Assembly: GCA_012959985.1 (NCBI GenBank) | Contig: DUCD01000413.1 | Span: 33,959-70,267 of the forward strand | Direction: 5' to 3' | Source: Verrucomicrobiales bacterium | GTDB taxonomy: Bacteria; Verrucomicrobiota; Verrucomicrobiia; Limisphaerales; DUCD01 | Length of the DNA: 36,309 nt | In this document: positions 28,173 through 36,309 of the stretch, piece by piece | Position numbering within the stretch: the first letter of the stretch is position 1 | How the letters are laid out: the number at the start of each line of letters is the position of its first letter | Notes under the pieces: model-generated | Databases searched by the model: none | Seen by the model: only the letters and a program-made list of their open reading frames with translations | What the model was told of the DNA's origin: nothing | Program-made: the position numbers and the translations under genes

Positions 28173-29879
28173 TCAAGGCCGACGTAGAGTATTCTCCAAA
28201 ATCAGAAAGGACGGGCCTTTTTCGCTCCATAATTTGGCCAATGCCGGGGGAATATCTCTTGGCCCCTTGATCACTGACCCGATGACCAGATCAATATCCC
28301 CATCGGAATCCAGATCGCCTGCGTCCATGGTCAACCAACGGCCGATAATCGCTTCCTTAAATGTGAAGGCATTGAATTTGAGGTCACCCTCGTTTTCCAG
28401 ATAGACGAAGCTGTCATTAGGTTTCAGTCGATAATCCGGAAAATAGGTAATAGCGGCCAAATCCAAGTCACCGTCTTCATCAAAATCCACAGCCATGGCC
28501 TTGAAGGCGCCGTTTAACGGATAAAAGAACGCTTCTTCAAATTTATAATCTCCCTGATTCAAATAAATACGAATCCCATGATAATCCTTGTGAGGAGAAC
28601 GGTATTCTCCGTTGTCTCCATTGGTGATGATCAGGTCCAGACGTCCGTCCCGGTTGAGCTCTTATTCACCAGTTCCGATATCATAACCGGCGTCACGCCC
28701 TATACTCTCAAGGTTGAAATCCTTCATTTCAAAATAAGAAGAACCGAAAACCGGATGCTGACGGAGAATCTCGTGGGTTTTAAAGGATCCTTTTCCGTCA
28801 TTGATCAACAGATTGAAGGTCTCATAGTGCTGAGCCATCAGGACCGCGATATCCGGATGGCCATCTCCGTTGAAATCATGAATTTCAGACCGAACGGCGC
28901 CCGGCAGGTCCATCAACACTTTTTCTTGGAAATCGCCATTGTCCAGCCCTTGAAACAATGAAAATTTACCCGAAAAATTTCCAAACATACTCATAAGGAC
29001 ATCCTGATGACCATCTCCATTGAAATCGGCAAACGCTGAATGAGTGGGGCGGGGCAATTCGGAAAAAAGAACTTTCTGAAATATTTCCTGTGCCGATCCC
29101 TTCTTGAGAAACAGCAGGCTACCAAGGGGAATTTCAGAGGGATAAAAACGGCCGATACATGTCAGGTAAAGCCCTTGGTTGCCTTCATGAATCGATACGG
29201 GAATATTATCGACATTGATTGTTCGCAATAGGTTTCCTCTGGCATCCAGAATGTACAGTGATCGGGTTTGGGCATCTCCAAGGTAGATGTATCGCCCGGA
29301 ATTCGAAATCTCTAGGCAGGTGGTCATGGCTGGAGAGACTCGAAACGATGGATTATGTAATTTGAACTGCCGCAATCCCAGTTGCAGGTCTCCTTTCGGT
29401 TCCTGCGGCAAAGGATTCGTGGGAGCTGCTTCCAGGTAGTATTCCGAAATTTGCTTATACTGTTCGTCGGCAATCAGCGGAAACCGTGAGAATTTTCCGG
29501 TGGCCCAGAGCTGAGCTGCTTCAGGATTACGGTTGATGGACGCCGGATCCAAACCCAATTGAATCCGCATCCGGGGAAGCACCCCATTTTGCCAGGTTTT
29601 CTTATCCAGCAGTTCTGGATGGGGATAGATGTGACAGGTCTGGCAATAGATCAGGGATAATTGCTTTCCCATCAGCAGTCGGTCTGCCGTCACTGGCGCT
29701 TCCTTGGCACCTCCTGTGGATGGACTTTCCGCAGTGTTCTGAGAAAAAACTCGAACCGGAAAAATGAAAATGAGAAGGAACGGAAGGAGAGCACACCATA
29801 AACAAAGCCGAATTGTTGGAACAATACGATTTCGATTCGCTGGATCGTTCAGTCTGCAGTCCGGCTGCTTGCTATCCAT
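28173..29879 (-). pseudogene. Cytochrome c-type (CxxCH) domain fused to VCBS repeats, interrupted by in-frame TAA
   Basis: ORFs 28662-29879 and 28173-28562 are in one frame; N-terminal YCQTCHIYPHPELLDKKTW (heme motif), then FNGDGHQDVLMSMFG repeats; TAA at 28664-28662, after which ELNRDGRLDLIITNGDNGEYRSPHKDYHGIRIYLN continues. Confidence 0.75.
28653..28712. repeat. Apparent 60-bp in-frame insertion carrying the stop codon
   Basis: On the minus strand, cttgagagtatagggcgtgacgccggttatgatatcggaactggtgaataagagctcaac sits between ...DFN and RDGRLDL...; flanked by TCAAC direct repeats (28713-28717 and 28653-28657, + strand GTTGA) and includes the palindrome GGCGTGACGCC. Confidence 0.5.
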
Positions 29880-30038
29880 GCTTGGAGAATCCTTGAATCA
29901 ATGTCAAACGGCCAGAAAAAACGAGCTGATTTGACAAAGAGCTTTGTCTCAGCACACCACTTAACCGCTACCATCAACCCACATGAGGAGCATTGCTTCT
30001 TTTCGACGCGATGAGACTGCGTTCTAAACTCGGCTCTA

Positions 30039-33000
30039 TTATGGTTCAATCACAAAAAACACGGTAACTCCTGACTCAACAGTATACGGATTCGACTGGT
30101 CGGCAACGACTTCGTATGGCTCTTCAACATTCGGAGAACTCTTGAGTTTACCTCCTCCTTGCCAGGAAATCTGAACCAGCCCTCCCTCCAATAGGGAGAT
30201 AGTGAGTGTTATTTCCTCATCAGAAACATTGGAAACTGGAACAAAAGCCAGATAGTTGAAATCAAGGACACCTCCGGTCATTTCCCAACGCACGGTTTTG
30301 ACACCAGATGCAGTAACAGTGACAGGAATTCCCGAATTACCTTCCTCATGGGCTCGATAAAAAGCACCCGTGCTCCAGTCGCCGGAGCCTTGACCACTGA
30401 ATTCTCCAATCCATTCAACATTTGAATCGGCTACCAGAGGATTCTCAACCCACCCGATTCTGGTTCGGGGGTGCAAAGACGGATTGGTTTGGTCACCACC
30501 GGCAGAAACATGAGCGAACACATTGTATTCCGTTTCATTTTCGGGAAAATCCCGGGTAAAATTGTACCAGTCGCCAACACCAGCCCATCCGATCTTGTAA
30601 TTTGACGACACCGTGAAAGCGCCCCGATCTGCATTGCCCGTCCCGTTGAATTCAATCATTTCGGGAGCCGGTCCAGTTCCATTGGTTGAATTCCCTCGGT
30701 TGTCCTGCTCGATGGCTCTGAAACGGTAGGCTTTGGAGGCGTCACTGGAAGGATTATTCCCGGTTTCAAAAAAATCGATCCCTTGGGTTGCGCCCAGTCC
30801 GTCATAGGCACCACCGTCGTAGGGTTCGCCATATGGACCTCCGTTGGGCTTGTCCACACCATTAATTTGCCACTGACCCGGGTTCCCAGCCGCATCCGTG
30901 TAATTAAAATCCTCGACCTCAATGAACCGAGTGCCGGCTACGGCCTCAAACAGCCCTAGCATGCTGAAAGTTGTGGTGATGGCGACTTCGTCGCTGGCTG
31001 AGAATTCACCATCGTTAACAGTAAGTTTCAGAATCCAAGTGCCCTCGTCAGGAATGGTGATCGTAGGGTTCAATGTATGAGGATCAGAGAATTCGATTTG
31101 CTCCGGACCGGAGATTTGAGTCCAGACGACACTCAGCTCTGCAGGCGGATTCGGCAAACCGTCGTCTTGCACGCTGGCGTTCAGTTCGATCGGGGTGGGG
31201 TAAATGCCGACAACAACGTTCACGGCATCACCGGCATCGACTGTAGGAACGCGATTCCCGTCATTATTCAATCCGGGGGAAGCTGAACCAAGGCTGGCCC
31301 GCCAGTTGATGGCATCGTCACCATATCCGGACGGGTTGATGCGCTCAAGTGATGGACCGAATCCGTCGGCTTCGGAGGGCCAGGGTTCGCGATTGTCGTA
31401 ACGAACACGATCAACTGCGATGTAAGGCGTGTTTGTCTCACCAGTCTCGGAATCAACAACAGGCATTCCGGGGCGAAGTAAGCTCAACGTCTCCCCATTA
31501 TCCCGAAGGCTACCGCCAAAAGGACCGAAAATCGCAATTTCCTGCGGCAAATTGTTCACACTTCGAAACCGCTCAGGATCGACTGCAGATACAACACCGA
31601 CTCCGTTAGGTGGAAGCGTCACGCCGGAACTGAATCCAAAGCCGACGCCGTCCAGTTTCCAAGTGTTTTCCGGATTCTCCGGATCGAACAAATCAACGGG
31701 GTGATCCGTGATATTTTTAATTTCGATAAACTCAAGATCGTTACCGGAAGGGTTGTAACGAATTTCGTTAATAACGACAGGTCCGACTCTGGGCCCGATG
31801 TTGGGCTCGTTGAAACTGGTTTCGATTTGAGGTGGAAAGCGGGAAACATCGCGACTGGTTAGGTAACGTCCAAAGGAGACTCCGGATGCACTGGCATCAA
31901 AACGGAAACCGTCGGTGTAGCCGGTCAGGTTTCCGTCTACATCAGCCGAAAACAGAAATGCTTCCTCACCTAACGAGCTAAAGGTAAAACTACCGTCTTT
32001 GCCAGGTGTTGGGTTGAACTGATCTTCCGTGAATACGAGGAATCCTCCAACCGGGATGACAACGTCAGCCGGGATACGGAATTTATTGGGTTGCTGCAGG
32101 TTGTCACTGATTCTCCAATGGCTGATATCAGCGGGTTCATCCGTAGGATTATACAGCTCAATGGTGTCCAACTGCGGAGCGTCTGTGTTGGTAAGGATTT
32201 CGTTAATCACGACGGTCGGAATGCCGGACGGTCTGTCATCTGCGCCGGGAGAACCGCCGATGTCGGCACTGGACCGCCAGTTACCCCCATTGGTCGGGTC
32301 GAAGGCCTCATTGCTGTTCCGGGGGACCAGGGAGAAGCCCTGACCGTCCGCGAACAAGGGCCACGGCGGGCCGTCGTTGTATGCAAAACTCAATATCTCT
32401 TCACCGGAGGCATGAACGAGCGTCAGTCGTTCTCCGCCGTTATTGAGACGACCCGTGTATTGTCCAATAGGAGCCAGATCCGGATATCGGAGTTGGAAAT
32501 CAACGAGACTCTGAACAATGAGAACCACCTCCCCGGCCCCAATACGGGTACCCGGTGGAAACCGAAAGTCGATGCCACTGGTGAAATGGACGTCACTCAA
32601 GTCGATCTCTTCAGTGGTCATATTCGTCAATTCAATGAACTCCAATTCACCAACATCGGATTCCGTCGGGTGATACATTATCTCTGTAACCACAAGATCC
32701 GTGAAAGTTTGACGGCGAATGAAGGAGGCTTCGGTGAGGGCGCTCCAGATACTCCCAAACCGAGTGCGGGATTTGATCGTTCCGTTTTCGAGCAATGGGA
32801 TGGGATCGGTGTAACGGATTGCAGAAGGGGAGATGGCACCACCAGAAAGGCGTGGGTCGCTCCCATCCACCGTAAAGTAAATCGACCCGTTCGGTGAGTT
32901 AACGCTGATCTCAAAGTCAGCGGCTACAACGCCGCCATGTTGATTGTATTCGGGAGCTGCCAAGGTCGGATAGAAACCTTTGGACTTGAGTTGATTGAAG

Positions 33001-36000
33001 ACAATGTCCGAGCGACGGGGAAAGTAGTTTTCACGGATTGTATTAACCTCGGGAAGCCAGGCATTGTCACGTGTCAATGGCGTGCTACGCTTCGAATCTC
33101 CCCAACGGGCCGATTCGGCAACAACGGCCCGGTCGATCTGCTCAATACGTTTATCGAAGAGCGTGGTCGCTACTTCGACCGTCAACAGGCCCCCATTAAA
33201 GAAATGGCGATGGACATGATCAGCAACCAACAATCGAAACTCCGCATTCGCGCTCAGTTGCTGCCAGAACCACTGGGGATTGCTTTGAGGAAAATTATCT
33301 CCGGCGGGCCAAGGTCCGGTGCGATCTTGATTCACATTGAGGAGAGTGTGCTCGGCATCGTGCACAAAAGATTTAAAACCTTCCCGTTGATTACGGTTTC
33401 GGATTGAGAAAAAGTTGTTCGGACCTCTGTTCGCGCCAAAATTGGATATCGGGGCGTCCAAATTGCCTCCGTAAAGAATGATCAGCATGTAGTCGATCAG
33501 ATTGGGTAGATCGATCAAGACAGGAAAATCAAGGTTTGGGGTCCCGTCAGGATTGTTACCCTGCACACGCTGATAGGCAGCATCACTCTTCAATCCTGCT
33601 TTGGCCTGCTCCCAAAGATCCCGCCATGCTTCAATATTGCCGTCGGTGGCGGCGGCAATATAGCCTTGATTGGTATCCACTTTTATAACGTCATAGTCTT
33701 CCTTTGAACCACCGTAGTAGGTTTCTCCAAAGGAAGCTTCCGGTCGTTCGTCCGTATTGTACAAACCCCAATAGTAACCATTGATGTAAAGGTGATAGAA
33801 CTCTCCGCGCTCAGCCTGATGTCCCATGGCGAGCTGCACATCACGACTGAATTGGTCACGAATGAAGATGCCTTTTGAATCCCCTTGAAAACTCCATGAG
33901 TAGTTTTGGAAGGTCCGCAAGTCGATATTGTCGAAGGTGTCGGCTCCGTTGTCTCCAAAAAGGGGATGACGAAGTTTCGATTTGCCATACTCCTCGCGGA
34001 AGAAAAGGCGGAAAGCGTGTTTGGGGTTTTGCTCACTGCGACTGAATCCACCACGGACCCGTATCCCGGCGTCGATTTGAAACTCATCATCACCGGCAGG
34101 ATCGATCAATTCGACGGATGCAGGCCTTTCCCAATCCCGGCCGTCTTGGCGTGGGTTGGCGTAGATGCCCCCGCTCCGACTGAAGAGGTCGTCCAGATCC
34201 ATGACGATCGAGAAGGACGGAATGGTTTTAAGGTCATCAATGATCGTGTCGCGGTACTGAGGGCTGTTCACGACATCGGGATCCATTCCATAATCAAGCA
34301 CGTTGGATCCCCACTTGTTTGGCCAACCATCTTGAGCCGCCGTTTGGGGAGATTGGCGGATAACATCATCAAGGAAAAGATAGGTTTGGGTATCAACGTT
34401 CGAAGCCTCGAAACCGTCTTTGAACGCCACCGCCCGAAGAATCGTTGTTTTTTCGATACGGATAGGGCCTTCGTATAGTTGTCCCGTATTTTCGGTAGGC
34501 GGGAGCCCATTGGTGGTAAACCGTATCTGAGCACCTTCGGTTTCAGTGGTAATCTCTAAATCGAACGGTTCCTCATAAAAACCACGGTCGTGACTAAAGT
34601 TGGTATCGGCAGTAAAGGCGAAAAAGCCGCCCGTGTTTGCTTCCCCGGGTGTGGGAGTTGAGAAGTAGTGGGTGGTGTCGTTTTCAATCTTGATGTCGGT
34701 CAGTTCAACCGCGAAGAGGAAATCGTCGTCGGAAACGGATGCGTTGAGCGCCTGAATGGCCAGCACGTTCTTTCCCGGTCTCAGGAGGTCGGGAAGATTA
34801 ATGACTTCCAGAGCGGTGCTGTCGGACGCCGATTTAGCGGACGTCGCGGTTCCGTTCCAATCGGGGTTTTCCGGAGCGTTGCGACGGGCAACCTCTTCGC
34901 CGTTGAGATAGGCTATGAAACCGTCGTTATACATCGCGGCCAAGGTAAGCGTGTTGAACTCGGCACCCTCGGCGACCTGGAATGGGAACCGTAAGTAAAG
35001 AGAGGCATTGTGGCCCTTCAAGTCTGACCCGAGATCGGTTTCAAACGAGAATCCGGTGGAGTGATTATCTGGAGCATTGTCGGAAGAATGAGTGGTTCGC
35101 ACGGCGAGCCCACCCTTAGCGGTGTCACCCACGAGGCGAAACGCGTTTTCAGTCCAGAATGAGCGGGTTCCTTGAGCGGCCCAGAATTCCAGCGAGGCAC
35201 CGCCGCCCCACTCGTAATGCACGAGGCGGAGCTCGTAGTCCCCGGCTTCCGCGAATTGGAAGGTGGCGAGACTGTCCGCCGGCCCCCTTGCTCCGGGGAA
35301 AGCGAGGCGGTGGCTGCCGATGTCAAGCCCGAAACCATCGTCACTATTGACGCCGAAGGTCCAATTACCGGAAGAAGGGATGGTGATGGTCGCGGTGGCT
35401 TCGATCACGAAATTGTCGATATCCCCGCTCGCGCCTGGAAAAGGTTGATTGTTCGAGTAATGGGCGCCTCCGCCGGATCCGACGTAATTGAGTTGGGCTG
35501 CGATAACGGTCGTGACCGATGACTGAAGGCCGGGACTTGAAATCACGGTCTCGGCGCGGGCAAGATTGTTAAGGGTGGTCGAAGATTTGATATTGCGCAC
35601 CAGGAATCCCGGGACGGAGGATTGATAACCCACAGGCTGCGCGGCGGTGCGCCAAGCGGAATCATCGAAGTCGGGATCGATCCACAGTTCGTTGAGATCC
35701 CCATTCTCGGGAACGAGGTAGGCACCGGAATCATCCAGGGTGACTAAGGATTGTCGTGTCACGATTTGGCCCACACCATAAGAATTGTCGCCAGACTGTT
35801 CGGGATACTCCGGATCGAACGCGTGTTCCACAGTGACCCCGTCGGATTGTATTAAGGCGAGGTATTCTCCGTTGGCGCCCAAGCTGAAATTCGTGTGAAG
35901 CGGGACGGTTGGATCACGACGATCCTTGCCGGAGGCGAAAACGATAAAGAAGTCTTTCGGATTGATCGTCACAGCAGGAAACCGCCATTTTCCGGGCAAC

Positions 36001-36203
36001 TCCGGGTCGTCCGTCAAACGCCAATTCTCCAAATTCACGGGAGCGTCGCTGGAGTTGAAGAGTTCGATCCAGTCCGGAGTATCGCCGTCTTCGTCGATGA
36101 ATGAAGAATTATTGCCTGCCATGAACTCTGAGATCTGAATTTGGCCAGAAACAGAGGAAACTCCCAGGAGAGCCGTTGCTATAATTAAAATAATACGATG
36201 CAT
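30039..36203 (-). CDS. Giant secreted protein: lamin-tail domains, PA14-like domain, chitobiase-like domain, CotH kinase-like domain, C-terminal CBM6-like domain
   Basis: Signal peptide MHRIILIIATALLGVSSVSG; LTD motifs QISEFMAGNNSSFIDEDGDTPDWIELFN and VVNEIRYNPSGNDLEFIEIKN-type repeats; CotH-like NPKHAFRLFFREEYGKSKLRHPLFG ... FIRDQFSRDV ... FVHDAEHTLLN; C-terminal VEDFNYTDAAGNPGQWQ... Confidence 0.9.
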   Translation of the reverse strand: MHRIILIIATALLGVSSVSGQIQISEFMAGNNSSFIDEDGDTPDWIELFNSSDAPVNLENWRLTDDPELPGKWRFPAVTINPKDFFIVFASGKDRRDPTVPLHTNFSLGANGEYLALIQSDGVTVEHAFDPEYPEQSGDNSYGVGQIVTRQSLVTLDDSGAYLVPENGDLNELWIDPDFDDSAWRTAAQPVGYQSSVPGFLVRNIKSSTTLNNLARAETVISSPGLQSSVTTVIAAQLNYVGSGGGAHYSNNQPFPGASGDIDNFVIEATATITIPSSGNWTFGVNSDDGFGLDIGSHRLAFPGARGPADSLATFQFAEAGDYELRLVHYEWGGGASLEFWAAQGTRSFWTENAFRLVGDTAKGGLAVRTTHSSDNAPDNHSTGFSFETDLGSDLKGHNASLYLRFPFQVAEGAEFNTLTLAAMYNDGFIAYLNGEEVARRNAPENPDWNGTATSAKSASDSTALEVINLPDLLRPGKNVLAIQALNASVSDDDFLFAVELTDIKIENDTTHYFSTPTPGEANTGGFFAFTADTNFSHDRGFYEEPFDLEITTETEGAQIRFTTNGLPPTENTGQLYEGPIRIEKTTILRAVAFKDGFEASNVDTQTYLFLDDVIRQSPQTAAQDGWPNKWGSNVLDYGMDPDVVNSPQYRDTIIDDLKTIPSFSIVMDLDDLFSRSGGIYANPRQDGRDWERPASVELIDPAGDDEFQIDAGIRVRGGFSRSEQNPKHAFRLFFREEYGKSKLRHPLFGDNGADTFDNIDLRTFQNYSWSFQGDSKGIFIRDQFSRDVQLAMGHQAERGEFYHLYINGYYWGLYNTDERPEASFGETYYGGSKEDYDVIKVDTNQGYIAAATDGNIEAWRDLWEQAKAGLKSDAAYQRVQGNNPDGTPNLDFPVLIDLPNLIDYMLIILYGGNLDAPISNFGANRGPNNFFSIRNRNQREGFKSFVHDAEHTLLNVNQDRTGPWPAGDNFPQSNPQWFWQQLSANAEFRLLVADHVHRHFFNGGLLTVEVATTLFDKRIEQIDRAVVAESARWGDSKRSTPLTRDNAWLPEVNTIRENYFPRRSDIVFNQLKSKGFYPTLAAPEYNQHGGVVAADFEISVNSPNGSIYFTVDGSDPRLSGGAISPSAIRYTDPIPLLENGTIKSRTRFGSIWSALTEASFIRRQTFTDLVVTEIMYHPTESDVGELEFIELTNMTTEEIDLSDVHFTSGIDFRFPPGTRIGAGEVVLIVQSLVDFQLRYPDLAPIGQYTGRLNNGGERLTLVHASGEEILSFAYNDGPPWPLFADGQGFSLVPRNSNEAFDPTNGGNWRSSADIGGSPGADDRPSGIPTVVINEILTNTDAPQLDTIELYNPTDEPADISHWRISDNLQQPNKFRIPADVVIPVGGFLVFTEDQFNPTPGKDGSFTFSSLGEEAFLFSADVDGNLTGYTDGFRFDASASGVSFGRYLTSRDVSRFPPQIETSFNEPNIGPRVGPVVINEIRYNPSGNDLEFIEIKNITDHPVDLFDPENPENTWKLDGVGFGFSSGVTLPPNGVGVVSAVDPERFRSVNNLPQEIAIFGPFGGSLRDNGETLSLLRPGMPVVDSETGETNTPYIAVDRVRYDNREPWPSEADGFGPSLERINPSGYGDDAINWRASLGSASPGLNNDGNRVPTVDAGDAVNVVVGIYPTPIELNASVQDDGLPNPPAELSVVWTQISGPEQIEFSDPHTLNPTITIPDEGTWILKLTVNDGEFSASDEVAITTTFSMLGLFEAVAGTRFIEVEDFNYTDAAGNPGQWQINGVDKPNGGPYGEPYDGGAYDGLGATQGIDFFETGNNPSSDASKAYRFRAIEQDNRGNSTNGTGPAPEMIEFNGTGNADRGAFTVSSNYKIGWAGVGDWYNFTRDFPENETEYNVFAHVSAGGDQTNPSLHPRTRIGWVENPLVADSNVEWIGEFSGQGSGDWSTGAFYRAHEEGNSGIPVTVTASGVKTVRWEMTGGVLDFNYLAFVPVSNVSDEEITLTISLLEGGLVQISWQGGGKLKSSPNVEEPYEVVADQSNPYTVESGVTVFFVIEP

Positions 36204-36222
36204 TGGTTTATTATACTCTTAC

Positions 36223-36271
36223 GCATCAAGTTTTCGGATTTAAACCTCGGAATTCTTCACAAACTTGATGC
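36223..36271. repeat. 11-bp inverted repeat upstream of the giant CotH/LTD gene
   Basis: GCATCAAGTTT (36223-36233) and AAACTTGATGC (36261-36271), 27-nt spacer; the 15-mer CCGAAAACTTGATGC also occurs at 40-54. Confidence 0.6.
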
Positions 36272-36309
36272 CGGGCAGAACAGGGTGCCTGAAGGTGGCC
36301 GCGCTGAGG

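Noticed and set aside
32091-32897. 268-aa plus-strand ORF opposite the giant LTD/CotH gene
   Set aside because: Fully antisense to a well-supported coding region, with no recognisable motif; consistent with a codon-bias shadow ORF.

Overview
Bacterial chromosomal window, probably Verrucomicrobiota or a related PVC-group lineage (inferred from gene content only). The first ~11.8 kb is housekeeping-like: a NatA/NatB-type ABC-2 exporter, a PcnB-type poly(A) polymerase, a VapBC-like pair with a degraded toxin 3' end, an HrpA-type DEAH helicase, a bile acid:Na+ symporter family protein, and a NDH-2-like oxidoreductase fused to a cyclic-nucleotide-binding domain. The remainder (~11.8-36.2 kb) is dominated by exported repeat/propeller proteins: an FG-GAP/VCBS protein, two tandem ~1220-aa ASPIC/UnbV (CRTAC1-like) paralogues, a TPR protein next to a third ASPIC/UnbV protein, a PQQ-type propeller, a cytochrome c-VCBS fusion and a 2054-aa lamin-tail/CotH protein. 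A ClsC-like PLD protein and a YbgC-like thioesterase lie among them. The strongest signal is an in-frame TGA at 26083-26085 in the third ASPIC/UnbV gene. The same frame continues for ~216 codons and encodes the expected ASPIC/UnbV C-terminus. A stem-loop just downstream has bacterial-SECIS-like geometry, so this is a candidate undescribed selenoprotein in this family; a plain nonsense mutation is the main alternative. A second FG-GAP gene nearby is broken by an in-frame TAA carried on an apparent 60-bp insertion. No tRNA, rRNA or CRISPR array was recognised.
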